From Chaetoderma sp. LZ-2023a (Eukaryota; Mollusca; Caudofoveata; Chaetodermatida; Chaetodermatidae): DNA of 64,000 nucleotides. Positions 27,301 to 30,952 of the stretch are shown here, in pieces. The stretch lies in assembly GCA_034401795.1 (NCBI GenBank), contig CM067366.1, positions 80,423,647-80,487,646 on the forward strand, given 5' to 3'. The first letter of the stretch is position 1, and every line of letters begins with the position of its first letter. The notes under the pieces were generated by a model. The model ran no database searches. It had not been told where the DNA came from and was given only the letters and a program-made list of their open reading frames with translations. The position numbers were made by a program, and so were the translations under genes.

Positions 27301-29929
27301 GCACCAACCAGAGAGTGATTCAAAGAAACTTGGTACTATTTAATACCTTCAAGGGAACGTTATTCCAGGCACACTGATAAACATAAGTGCCTAACTTCCC
27401 AAGTATATCGACAAGGTGGGTCAGTCCTACCAATCATGAAAGAACACAACAAACTGAAAATCATAACTGTCTCAGTCCTCCAAATAAATTGATACGGTGG
27501 GCTGGTCCACATTCTATTACTAGTCCACAGCCAACCTATAATGTAATACTCTCATCTGCAACAAGCTGGGTCAGGTGGGCTTGTTCTACCAGCACCACAA
27601 GCACATAAACAACTATTGTAATAATGTAAACGTACTGCTATGGTGGGTATGTCCCACCATTTAAGTAAGCTAATTATGCGAGTCAGCCTTACCATCCCCA
27701 ACAGATCGCTAGGTGAGTTCTTGCTAGGGTTGCACAATTTTTCGATTAATCGCGATTATATAATTCAAAATGATCGTGGGCGATTATAAAATTAAATAAT
27801 CGTATAATCGCTTGGCTGAAATTTTTGTCAAGACACTTTTACGCTTGTGAAACTCTGCTCGCGTTACCAATCATAGAAACAAACATCCGGCGATCGGCCG
27901 AATGTGTGAATGATTAAATAAACTAAATAAATAACAGATTTGTTTGTATATTAACTAAGTCAATACTTAGGGAGAAAATGCATTGAATTTCTGTGATATT
28001 TCGCTTAATTGAAGGCTAGGCTTTCATTAGTACAAGAGGTGTTCAATTTCCAACCCAACATCTCTGAGAAAGGGGGTGGGCTTATATTAGTTTTCCCAAA
28101 GAAATTTTCTAAAACTGATACCACGGAAATTCAACGCATTTTCTCCCGTAAAAATTCCCACCGCCTACGCCTATGTTTGATGTATACCTCAAAACATCAC
28201 TGGGGAAGTGAAATTATTTAATTTGAGCGCCTAAATATTGCGTATCCTTTAATAAAGGTCGTTTATTAAATCAAAATTAATACACAATTTGATATAAAAT
28301 GGCGTCGCGAAAAAATACAAATCACGTGATTCGCCTCCAGTTGAAGAGTTTATTTTACAGCGAGTACTCGGATATAAATATTCTGGAATCGGGGACCCGG
28401 AACTCCGGAATTTCTATATATTATCATTGCGAGATAGGAACTGAGTAATATACTGATCTGAATAACGGGTACTCGTTTGATAAACTCCCGTTAGCGTATA
28501 ATATCTCGCGAGAACACGCCGCCTCCCATCGCAAAAGAGCCACTGACTCGCCAACTTAAGAAGCCGGCTATATTGTCATTCATAATAATTCAATTTGGAT
28601 CATTTAATGTTGATCGGCGTTACAAAATTGATGCACATTTTCTCCCGTGCTTGTTTGGTACATAAATTTGGTCTTAAAATATATTTATAATAAGGAAGGT
28701 ATTTAATCACGCCAAGACTGTTCTACGCGCATTTTGACTACAAGAGTGTGGAATAAACCGTATTATATCTTGAACATACGTGGCCTACTATTAGTATTAA
28801 TCTAATAGGTGGTCGAGATATGCAAATCCGAGGCCAGTATTGACTTATAGAGGGGCCGGAAATGTGTCAGGGCAAAGATCAGTCTGAAGTACACACCCTG
28901 TGTGACACGATTGCTATTATTATACACGCTATTCTTACAAATTTGCTCTTAAAAAACGTGTCCTATACAATCTACTGAGCTAGGGGGTGGGCTTCTAATA
29001 CAGAGTTTTGCCGTTTTGAAACTGCTAAGAAATCATTGGAGCTCATTTGTCAAAGTTAGGGGGTGGACTTTTATTAGAGCATAGGCTACAATTAAGCGAA
29101 ATACGGTAGTTCATGATTAATCGTATGATCGCGATTATTTGTATTAAATGATCGCGATTATGAAAATTGAATAATCGTGCAACCCTAGTTCTTGCTGTAT
29201 TAGAGTCTTATGTTTTAGTACCAGGTACCAGCCTACATATTGTATATATCTCCACACATATTAATCTGGAAGAATACACCGAACTGTAATCGTAACTGTC
29301 ACAGCCACACCCCTCCCCCACCACACACCCCACCCCGTAAACATAATTCATACATGTATCGTATCATACTCTATGTCATTTGTAATATAAAATAGCCATG
29401 TACATGTATATAAATGTTATAGGCGGTTCCACCTTATGACGTCGCCAGCTTGTCCTTGTGGAGAAGCAGAACAGACCACATACTTCAATGTTGCAGTACG
29501 TATCAGCTGCTGAGAGAAGAGATCTGGCCTTTGTCAACCTCTTTTCTTGAAAAGCTGTATGGGCCTGTGGAAGAACTGCAGAAAACCACAGATTTCATCT
29601 TGAGAACAGCTCTCCAAGTGTGATACCAGCGATCGAAAAGAAGAAGAATGTTATATGTATAAACATAATATAAATTTGTTATATGTCAAGGGTCCACCGC
29701 ACCATAGGCCTTGCCTTTGGTGGATGGCTGTATAGAATTGTTAAAGTATTTACCTATATGGAAATAAAGAATCTTGACTCGTTTTAAAACGAAAACTGGT
29801 AATTTAGTATTTACCATCGTCTTCTGTGTTTAAACGAAGCCCTCTGCCTGCAAAACTAAGCTCATTCTGAACATCGACTTTAGTTCCTGCTAACTGTTCT
29901 GTGATTGCTGAGATTTCCGCGGTTGCCAT
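2783..29929 (-). CDS. RANGAP1: RanGAP1 orthologue, eight exons, 3' end outside window
   Basis: Encodes the Ran GTPase-activating protein, which stimulates GTP hydrolysis by Ran on the cytoplasmic side of nuclear pores and so maintains the nuclear transport gradient. Eight exons on the minus strand splice in consistent phase and total 991 bp (about 330 codons). In order they match the N-terminal RanGAP1 leucine-rich-repeat domain, including [31 protein letters not shown] and NFGDCLVR. Every visible intron has GT/AG ends. Introns are 9.2, 1.5, 1.3, 7.9, 1.0, 1.2 and 4.1 kb, and all are filled largely with repeats. The acidic stretch and the C-terminal SUMO-modified domain known from animal RanGAP1 should lie left of position 1; no acidic coding run is visible in 1-2782. 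The identification rests on similarity recalled from the family, not on a search. Confidence 0.93.
2986..6085 (+). repeat. Dispersed element with about 155-bp internal tandem units, interrupted by a nested relative
   Basis: Begins with AACAAGAGGCC at about 2985 and a GGCCTAAGGGCC palindrome. It continues as at least 11 degenerate units. Each unit contains a form of ACCAATCAAAA, then GGGTCCTT, then CCAAATTTGGCTGAAATCTG. The ACCAATCAAA landmarks fall near 3101, 3256, 3391, 3500, 3646, 3808, 3963, 5308, 5466, 5622, 5777 and 5896, mostly 155 bp apart. A second element interrupts the array from about 4087 to 5272. It is in RanGAP1 intron 7. An opposite-strand copy is at 21087-22660. Confidence 0.7.
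4087..5272 (+). mobile_element. Nested dispersed element, AACAAGAGGCCC to CATAAGCT
   Basis: Starts AACAAGAGGCCC at about 4087 and ends with GACGG/GATGGA-rich sequence and GGCATAAGCT at about 5272. The 155-bp array reads into it on the left (TTTTAAAC) and resumes on the right (AAAAACAACACC), so it inserted into the array. The interior repeats blocks such as CCAAGATGGCCACCGG and TTCGTTTGAACAAAC. No protein was recognised. Confidence 0.65.
6106..6471. mobile_element. TGACGTCA-rich MITE, copy 1 (right end lost)
   Basis: Left terminus ATGGACCTTTACA, then the GCCCCGCCCATC block, a central approximately 95-bp palindrome (6237-6335) and a TGACGTCATATGATGG block near 6450. The right terminal repeat is missing where a TTAA MITE begins at 6479. 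Confidence 0.7.
6479..6718. mobile_element. TTAA-ended hairpin MITE, copy b
   Basis: Terminal inverted repeat CCCTTTAATGGTCAA at the left and TTGACCATTAAAGGG at the right, flanked by TTA/TTAA. Its middle is a second palindrome around ACTGGCTCAGTTATCGAG. TTAA flanks and ends starting CCC are typical of piggyBac-type MITEs. That superfamily assignment is inference. Confidence 0.7.
6715..6902. mobile_element. TTAA-ended hairpin MITE, copy c (5' shortened)
   Basis: Starts at the TTAA that ends copy b. It contains the central CACTGGAATAACTGGCTCGG block and ends in GGCCATGAACGGGCTAA. The left terminal repeat is lost. Confidence 0.55.
6940..7053 (-). CDS. RANGAP1: RanGAP1 exon 7
   Basis: A 114-bp, 38-codon exon with acceptor TTACAG and donor GTAATA. 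It encodes [20 protein letters not shown] followed by [17 protein letters not shown], matching the [13 protein letters not shown] region of the family. The donor follows AGA directly and keeps phase 0 into exon 8. Confidence 0.9.
7123..7508. mobile_element. TGACGTCA-rich MITE, copy 2 (inverted)
   Basis: Left end ATAGACCTTTCCAGAGTATC and right end AATGGAACAGTCCAT are imperfect inverted repeats. The order of inner blocks is reversed relative to copy 1, with the GGCGGGGC block near the right end. The central hairpin is at 7285-7385. Confidence 0.75.
7730..7825. mobile_element. TTAA-ended hairpin MITE, copy d (fragment)
   Basis: Begins TTAACGCTCAAAGCGG and contains the family block GGTCTTGGAAAATGTCCATG and the CACTGGAATGA-like centre. 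The distal half is absent. Confidence 0.45.
8215..8373 (-). CDS. RANGAP1: RanGAP1 exon 6
   Basis: A 159-bp, 53-codon exon with acceptor CCACAG and donor GTGAGG. It encodes two repeats around [19 protein letters not shown] and [20 protein letters not shown], collinear with RanGAP1. Phase 0 at both ends. Confidence 0.93.
8575..8836. mobile_element. TGACGTCA-rich MITE, copy 3 (internally deleted)
   Basis: Left end ATGGAACTTTCCA and right end TGGAAAGGTCCAT are inverted repeats. The interior holds TGACGTCATGAACGACGTAG and the GGGCGGGGC block, but only half of the central hairpin. In RanGAP1 intron 5's neighbour, intron 6's upstream side (between exons 6 and 5). Confidence 0.75.
9015..9122 (+). 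repeat. 18-bp minisatellite, six identical units
   Basis: Six perfect tandem copies of GTGTCCAAGGAGCTTGTT. The unit is a multiple of three, so one frame reads as a repeated VSKELV peptide, but no splice context or family similarity supports coding. The perfect identity implies a recent expansion. Confidence 0.9.
9133..9351. mobile_element. TTAA-ended hairpin MITE, copy e
   Basis: TTAATGCTTTAATGAGCCAA at the left and TTGACCATTAAAGGGTTAA at the right form imperfect inverted repeats with TTAA at both outer ends. The middle contains the GACTCGATTACAG variant of the family centre. Confidence 0.65.
9384..9518 (-). CDS. RANGAP1: RanGAP1 exon 5
   Basis: A 135-bp, 45-codon exon with acceptor TTTCAG and donor GTAAGT. 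It encodes [20 protein letters not shown] and [18 protein letters not shown], the RanGAP1 segment containing the Arg-Asn-Arg-Leu-Glu-Asn block. Phase 0 at both ends. Confidence 0.93.
9934..10179. mobile_element. TTAA-ended hairpin MITE, copy f (best preserved)
   Basis: TAACCCTTTAATGGCC at the left and TAGGGTTAA at the right. The centre at about 10050-10103 is a near-perfect palindrome around GGCTCGATTATCGAGCC that could fold into a long hairpin. It abuts copy g at a shared TTAA (10176-10179). Confidence 0.7.
10176..10285. mobile_element. TTAA-ended hairpin MITE, copy g, left half split by DIRS-1
   Basis: This half (TTAACACTTAATGAC to AAATGGACAAT) continues at 17334-17376 (AATGAGGCG to GATTAAAACGTTAA) on the far side of DIRS-1. 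Joined through the shared AAT, the two halves restore one family member flanked by TTAA, so this is the original DIRS-1 target site. Confidence 0.7.
10286..10479 (-). repeat. DIRS-1 3' inverted terminal repeat
   Basis: Positions 10324-10479 are the exact reverse complement of 17165-17320 (156 bp). The outer 38 bp (10286-10323) are unique to this end and are copied in complement in the internal complementary region. Weaker complementarity continues inwards to about 10502. Confidence 0.95.
10565..10669 (-). repeat. DIRS-1 internal complementary region
   Basis: Positions 10565-10622 complement the left end and 10626-10669 complement the right end, meeting at ATT (10623-10625). In the DIRS replication model this region bridges the two cDNA ends so that a circle can be closed. 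The left part has one extra C (GTATCTAGGG against GTATTAGGG at the terminus). Confidence 0.93.
10670..11202 (-). other. DIRS-1 3' region with conserved poly-G run
   Basis: Between the recombinase stop and the complementary region. It contains a 9-base G run on the coding strand (10851-10859 as C), next to a TCCTCCCAGGA-type stem. The same context occurs in DIRS-2 (52366-52385) and DIRS-3 (59801-59815). Function unknown. Confidence 0.6.
11203..14139 (-). CDS. DIRS-1 tyrosine recombinase ORF, with long out-of-frame overlap of the RT ORF
   Basis: The recombinase joins the circular cDNA to the target through a tyrosine nucleophile. The C-terminal 350 residues carry the family domains: an N-terminal SAM-like region ([17 protein letters not shown]), Arg I in [11 protein letters not shown] (about residue 804), HxxR in KAHSVRG (H927, R930), W953 in AQWHCESS and Tyr963 in DHYLRD. 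Near-C-terminal Tyr is as expected. The frame stays open for about 630 codons upstream across the whole RT region; the 14139 start is GTG and the first ATG is at about 14004. I infer that only the downstream part is the enzyme. Extensive YR/RT overlap is also known in Dictyostelium DIRS-1. How the frame is translated is not visible. Confidence 0.88.
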   Translation of the reverse strand: MYGGGDSAALACLVSTAVPRWAGGRPASRPHARVGTVNSGPFSLAMAFRRVSSRVGDRPAVATVSGASLDSHSERSRAKVVYRGGDKFPHTKGSYSAGTKVSGLLFNPVLSNKTHRWVETDSQPQAIEQVHRDAQFQDGNGALGVGGVGEGDVDGVDRFEGRLFPHPHPREFLSLPEICIPGQTVGIQGVALRNFHGSSGFHPCGSCDHSIPPQEKHSSPHVHRRLAVESAHPGKFVRQSGDCFENSHRLGLDDQFPKIRADSIPEVCLPGDVLRSRDRICLSYSGESSNTHLVDSVSVRQSSCPGTGLLENAGVDGFVGTSHSSGRLTQAADPVVSHDTMDPEYRFAGLECVSVGASDSPPAMVVEYRESLAGGFANPSPPSGDCVYRCIDGGLGSLPGRIHDIRALESGTVTGTYKSTGAKSSSPGPGTFLTESSGQDCSYSFRQLNSCDLHKPPGRNEVAQSLYDDMETALLVSGSPDYLESSSYSGKVKPASRLIEPKDECFTHGMATKSMCGGSSVRPLGETQHRFVRNEEECEDDDVRLSDSGSKRFRNRCVSYQLGENVCIRIPSSNPDSKNSSENQTRGMPSASDRPGLAKPIMVYGSAGPSGLQSGSSASDGRYYLPGQGPSQQSVNVQIDCVDVVKESRIKEGFSEQAAMFMAKARRGSTSRAYNYKINRFAEWCSKRCIDPMDSSIQVVADFLCHLYDAYSLKPNSIAGYKSALMSVIPCLAKRGSDEVNTLNVLIKGMGNLRPRNPPVIPSWSLSLVLQVLGDKPFEPLSSISMKLLTLKTVFLIAAASARRRSEIHALSAEDDRFVVSGEGLKLLPRINFLAKNQSLKYPGQPIILPALTRYDPNSKAWCPIRALRRYKQRTAAWRTDQSALWLSYIEPHGRASKDTISRWIVECIQFCHRSATGKQVDVAKAHSVRGVVTSTALFNGVPVDDIMSVAQWHCESSFTDHYLRDTSNPLALSVLKK
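12042..14135 (-). CDS. DIRS-1 reverse transcriptase / RNase H / methyltransferase-like ORF
   Basis: A 697-codon ORF that copies the element RNA into DNA. RT motifs in order are [13 protein letters not shown] (about 166-178), [14 protein letters not shown] (about 189) and the YIDD active site (221-224). RNase H acidic residues are in VYTDAS (D388), LLELRAV (E420), RSDNST (D445) and LADSLSR (D496). Residues 520-610 ([31 protein letters not shown]) match the region called methyltransferase-like in DIRS elements. The ATG at 14135 lies 38 bp past the Gag stop. The frame is open to 14423, so a frameshift from Gag is an alternative. No disabling mutation is visible. Confidence 0.93.
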   Translation of the reverse strand: MAAETVPLLHASCPPRSLGGPVGGRLAGHMQEWERLTQDRLVLRWLSVGYHPEWVTGPPSRLSLVPVWTPIPRDPEQRLCIEEEINSLIQKGAIQPAQRCPGFYSTLFLVTKRTGGWRPILNLKPLNKFIETPSFKMETVRSVLAGLERGMWTASIDLKDAYFHIPIHGSFCRFLRFAFQGRQWEFRVLPFGISTAPRVFTRVVLAITAYLRRRSIAVHTYIDDWLLKAHTRESLSANLEIVLKILTDLGWMINFPKSELTPSQKFVYLGMFFDLETGYVYPTQERVQILISLIQSVCDSRHVLARVYLRMLGLMVSLEPVIPQAALRRRPIQLFLMTQWTQSTGSLDSNVSVLAPLIHHLQWWLNTENLLPGVLLTPPHPQVTVYTDASMEGWGACLEESTISGLWNLEQSQEHINLLELRAVVLGLEHFLQKVQGKIVLIRSDNSTVVTYINRQGGTKSPSLCMMTWKLLCWCLDHQITLKAVHIPGRLNLLADSLSRRMSVLPTEWQLNQCVADRLFDHWGKPNIDLFATKKNAKMTTYVSPIPDPSAFATDALAISWGRMYAYAFPPAILIPKILQKIRQEECQVLLIAPDWPSRSWYTDLLDLLVCNPVPLPLMDDIIFQGKALHNNPSMFRLTAWMLSRNLELRRAFLSKQPCLWPKPGGGQPPEHIIIKSTDLQNGAQKDVLIQWIHLFK
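14173..16236 (-). CDS. DIRS-1 Gag-like protein, main exon
   Basis: A 687-codon open frame that presumably encodes the RNA-binding coat protein. It opens after a TTTCAG acceptor (16237 side) with a cysteine block containing three CxxC motifs (CASC, CSPC, CDIC), a likely zinc site. A lysine/arginine-rich stretch ([13 protein letters not shown]) follows, then the well-conserved segment [20 protein letters not shown]. The C-terminal third has the [19 protein letters not shown] region and ends in an RG-rich tail ([19 protein letters not shown]). The same order recurs in DIRS-2 and DIRS-3. Gag is assigned by position and RNA-binding composition, not by detectable homology to retroviral Gag. Confidence 0.8.
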   Translation of the reverse strand, partial: GPGCASCGRFLLDKFWPHLCCQCSPCGPFVNCDICKHWGGELMSEFLCCLQATDKVVEEEKKKKRKREVVSRKGKGKVSSAVDMEAFRTEMLGEMKRTIKDLVPGLLRGMLPGPNPLLSSSSASKQVIPASGSIFLSPLPLFDDPEVAPLEGAFHGPGSRLIAAPIGDRGRLSLEPAGCLSVQGYPHAAVASTSYGTVPGQPGLALFADPGSNLSDQGNEDYLLGSPSDDVDMDEDVCAPLAGNTGALFHGFTHPGVKSAAQVVAQGAADGQRYRIPRLAEGVAGAGRARGETIYTPRSATVPAPGQTSDILMPVLSGPRVFPGLPGVSAYPPSSSTACAQEEDEGPRLVERSQLATEEDWYDACQWLVSVRPDLPVEQSASQRVHTPWLAGKPTANAMPSLPLAEHVVDMFKAAESSIKSSGRLAKAPREVARRCRIVPLDYQRYGVVPKPSVDDRAALGEDARPGTRSDTGVLCANALRSANTALRDAEESGRASIAALSHVSQLLQGVVTASASRQPSPVTVQRTIQDGINLALDCVTRAVTRSVRARRTFALDNLCPSQDLYNRLLRTPMTGPGLFGGEGCRHLQETVTLVNNQRALREQFDVLRRANARAAAPAYRPLQARGGAGQVSGQPPSQRRPRPRAIQPAARGAQVPQPPSARQPPAHRGARGAGRGARGSGRGYRS
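16237..16999 (-). other. DIRS-1 putative Gag intron / 5' leader
   Basis: Non-coding stretch between the proposed exons, with GT at 16999-16998 and AG at 16238-16237. An additional possible internal exon follows the acceptor TGTCCACAG near 16852, but it meets a stop codon within 15 codons. The sequence is fairly well conserved with DIRS-2 47622-48404. Confidence 0.5.
17000..17050 (-). CDS. DIRS-1 Gag, putative 17-codon first exon
   Basis: ATG at 17050 reads [17 protein letters not shown] to a CAG|GTGACT donor at 16999. Splicing to 16236 joins phase 0 to phase 0 across a 763-bp intron. DIRS-2 (47570-47621, one extra G) and DIRS-4 (54412-54462, exactly 51 bp) have an ATG, a donor and a length that correspond, ending in SHQ or LNQ. 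Conservation of length, end and donor in diverged copies is the main support. No transcript evidence is available here. Confidence 0.6.
17165..17333 (-). repeat. DIRS-1 5' inverted terminal repeat
   Basis: Reverse complement of the left repeat. The outer 13 bp (17321-17333, ACTCTTGAAGTGA on the plus strand) are unique to this end. It probably contains the element promoter because the transcript must start near here, but no motif is convincing. Confidence 0.93.
17334..17376. mobile_element. TTAA-ended hairpin MITE, copy g, right half
   Basis: Right-hand remainder of the element whose left part is at 10176-10285. It ends in TTAA at 17373-17376. The AAT at 17334-17336 duplicates the AAT at 10283-10285. 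Confidence 0.65.
17392..17571 (-). CDS. RANGAP1: RanGAP1 exon 4
   Basis: A 180-bp, 60-codon exon with acceptor TTTTAG and donor GTAATA. It carries [20 protein letters not shown] and [19 protein letters not shown], two successive leucine-rich repeats in the RanGAP1 order. Its donor lies only 58 bp from the right end of DIRS-1, which fills intron 4. Confidence 0.93.
17695..17831. mobile_element. Short hAT-like MITE
   Basis: Ends CAGGGCTTGAAAATTAA and TTTTTCGAGCCCTG are inverted repeats. They are flanked by ATGTAACC and ATGTAGCT, an 8-bp duplication with 6 of 8 bases retained. The small ORF running through it has no recognisable family. In RanGAP1 intron 3. Confidence 0.6.
18145..18270. mobile_element. 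TTAA-ended hairpin MITE, copy h (short)
   Basis: TTAACCCGTTTACCGATG at the left and TAAACGGTTAA at the right form inverted repeats with TTAA ends. It lacks the central hairpin half. Confidence 0.6.
18359..18759. mobile_element. TGACGTCA-rich MITE, copy 4 (most complete)
   Basis: Terminal inverted repeats ATGGACCTTTCCA and TGGAAAGGACCAT. Inside are the GCCCCGCCCATC block, a central palindrome built on GCTGTTGCTGCC/GGCAGCAACAGC (18488-18590), and several TGACGTCA or close variants between 18660 and 18735. In RanGAP1 intron 3. Confidence 0.8.
18906..18965 (-). CDS. RANGAP1: RanGAP1 exon 3
   Basis: A 60-bp, 20-codon exon with acceptor TTCCAG and donor GTAAGT. It encodes [20 protein letters not shown]. 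The WSDMFTGR block is strongly diagnostic of RanGAP1. Phase 0 at both ends. Confidence 0.93.
19769..20411. mobile_element. 643-bp MITE with 28-bp inverted repeats and internal 74-bp tandem units
   Basis: The left end GCCCGATTTTCACGATCAG continues into ATTAATCTGA, and the right end is its complement with one change (GCCCGG). Near the right end a unit of about 74 bp, starting CAGATTAATCTGATCGTC, is repeated at about 20235, 20310 and 20384. No convincing target duplication was found. In RanGAP1 intron 2. Confidence 0.75.
20498..20625 (-). CDS. RANGAP1: RanGAP1 exon 2
   Basis: A 128-bp exon with acceptor TTTCAG and donor GTAGTA. It encodes [13 protein letters not shown] followed by the repeat [18 protein letters not shown], the first clear RanGAP-type leucine-rich repeat. 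It ends in phase 0 after the codons for PELE. Confidence 0.92.
20771..20964. mobile_element. TGACGTCA-rich MITE, copy 5 (short form)
   Basis: Inverted ends ATAGACCTTTCCA and TGGAAAGGTCCAT. It lacks the central hairpin and retains the cassette of CATGACGTCATT, ATCACGTGGC and TGACGTCATATGATGG. At the RanGAP1 intron 1 side of exon 2. Confidence 0.75.
21087..22660 (-). repeat. Minus-strand copy of the 155-bp-unit dispersed element
   Basis: On the minus strand it starts AACAAGAGGCCCAAGGGCCT (22660 leftwards), runs through about nine degenerate 155-bp units and ends with CATAAGCTCACTTGGCC and CCAGGTGAGCC at 21087. Both ends are present, which defines the element limits for the family. In RanGAP1 intron 1. 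Confidence 0.7.
22661..24294. other. RanGAP1 intron 1, no feature identified
   Basis: AT-rich sequence without a recognisable exon, RNA gene or bounded repeat. A partial TTAA-MITE-like block (TTTGCAGGACAAGAG to ACAACTGGAGATGGCTC) is at about 24170-24240. Confidence 0.5.
24295..24359. repeat. (TA)n microsatellite
   Basis: About 65 bp of near-pure TA dinucleotide with two TACA interruptions. Confidence 0.95.
25193..26598. mobile_element. hAT-like non-autonomous element
   Basis: Ends TAGAGCTGGGCGGT and ACCGCCAAGCTCTA are 14-bp inverted repeats with one mismatch. Flanks TAGGACAG and ATGGACAA agree at 5 of 8 positions, a possible decayed 8-bp duplication. Subterminal GGTACC and GGTATACCG palindromes occur at both ends (25218-25258 and 26560-26575). 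No transposase was recognised. A CR1-like LINE fragment begins right at its right border. Confidence 0.65.
26599..27720 (+). mobile_element. CR1-like LINE, C-terminal RT fragment and 3' UTR
   Basis: The frame from 26599 to 27019 reads [44 protein letters not shown] and [14 protein letters not shown]. These are the conserved motifs after the RT core in CR1/L2-type LINEs. After a stop at 27021 it continues as KFLNNKY and [15 protein letters not shown] to about 27320, with further stops, so it is a dead 5'-truncated copy. The tail (27415-27658) has four GGTGGG-based hairpins. The hAT element at 27725 appears to interrupt the 3' tail. Confidence 0.75.
27725..29187. mobile_element. hAT-type element with perfect 8-bp target duplication
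   Basis: Ends TAGGGTTGCACAATT and its complement at 29173-29187 are inverted repeats, extended by ATTAATCGCGAT motifs. The flanking duplication GTTCTTGC is perfect (27717-27724 and 29188-29195). Inside, an imperfect second inverted pair (27987-28027 and 29070-29106, TATTTCGCTTAATTG) suggests a nested element. No transposase ORF, hence non-autonomous. Confidence 0.85.
29425..29785 (+). mobile_element. LINE 3' end (zinc-knuckle tail of RT and 3' UTR)
   Basis: Encodes [20 protein letters not shown] followed by [27 protein letters not shown] and LRTALQV, the typical C-terminus of a family of animal LINEs, with a short 3' UTR ending GGAAATAAAGAATCTTGACT. One frame break is needed near 29470. It is in RanGAP1 intron 1, only 30 bp from the exon 1 donor, and is antisense to the gene. 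Confidence 0.7.
29815..29929 (-). CDS. RANGAP1: RanGAP1 exon 1 (start codon exon)
   Basis: The ATG lies at 29929-29927 and the exon ends at a GTAAAT donor. It encodes [15 protein letters not shown] and then [18 protein letters not shown], which parallels the N-terminus of animal RanGAP1. Length is 115 bp, so it ends one base into a codon, and exon 2 completes that codon as Ala. This ATG is chosen because the alignment to the family starts here. Upstream sequence (29930-30110) may be 5' UTR, but I see no clear promoter element. Confidence 0.9.
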
Positions 29930-30329
29930 GATTTTGAAATCAAAATTTAAAAATTTTGTTCTTATTCTTCTTCTTGTTGTTGTGTAGATACCGCCTCTCG
30001 CATTTGTTCCAGGATTTCGGATTCCTTTAGGCGAACCTCCGTGATGGAATAGTTCCTATCATATTATAACTTTAACTGTACATATCAGACTAACTGTGCA
30101 CATCGCACTAGGTATATAAATCTATACACAGGGAATTGACTATTGAATTTTCGTCGAATGGCAATGTTCAAAGCGCAGCATTTATCATCATCATCCCCAT
30201 CATCATGTATTCAGGACTTACGCCTTAGGCTTCTTATGTCCTGTTGTATTGTATGTTTGTATTCTGCTGGTGTGGTTTTATTGGTAGTGATATCGGCTCT
30301 GGTGCTAGTCAAAATCTTACACCATTTTG

Positions 30330-30760
30330 TCTAGGTTTTATCTAGTCTCTGTTTGAAATCCCCACAGTCTTTTGCTTCAACGGTATGGGTGGAAAGAGAA
30401 TTCCAGAGATTCACTATTCGTTTGGTAAAAAAAAAGCTTCTTCTATGATCTTGTTGCACCGGTCCACTCTTAACTTGTATGGGTGGCCTCGTGTTACATT
30501 TGTGTACAGTTCTTGAAAAAAGTATGCACTATTAATGTTGTATTTGTTTTTAATGATCTTGAAAACTTCAACCTGCAGCACTTTAATGACATTAGTTTTA
30601 GTGATCTTAATCTCATTTCGTAGATTTGATTTCTTAGTTTTGGTATAAGTTTCGTAGCCCTTCGCTATACATTTTCCATAGTTATGGACTGTCTTTTGTA
30701 TTTGGGAGATCATGTGTTGTGACTTTAAATGTATAGTTCAGTAGAGTTTTTAGACTGATT
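30330..30760 (-). mobile_element. CR1-like LINE fragment, C-terminus
   Basis: On the minus strand the frame from 30713 reads EVFKIIKNKYNINSAYFFQ and TRGHPYKLRVDRCNKII. After a stop it continues IVNLWNSLSTHTVEAKD and FKQRLDK. TRGHxxKL and NxWNSL are characteristic of CR1-type LINE ends. Degenerate. Confidence 0.65.
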
Positions 30761-30952
30761 TTAATGGGTTAACAGAGTTCCAACAAATGATGTGTTCATA
30801 AGTGATGAATGTTTTAAGTTTAGATTGTAGCAGAGTTCTCTTGATAATCTTTTTAATGTTTCTAGATTGGTGTCTGATAGCTTGCTGGCATCTAGAATAG
30901 CCTGCATATAGTGCTCACTGTTCATGCTGATGTTGAGTCGCTTTAGTAGTTT

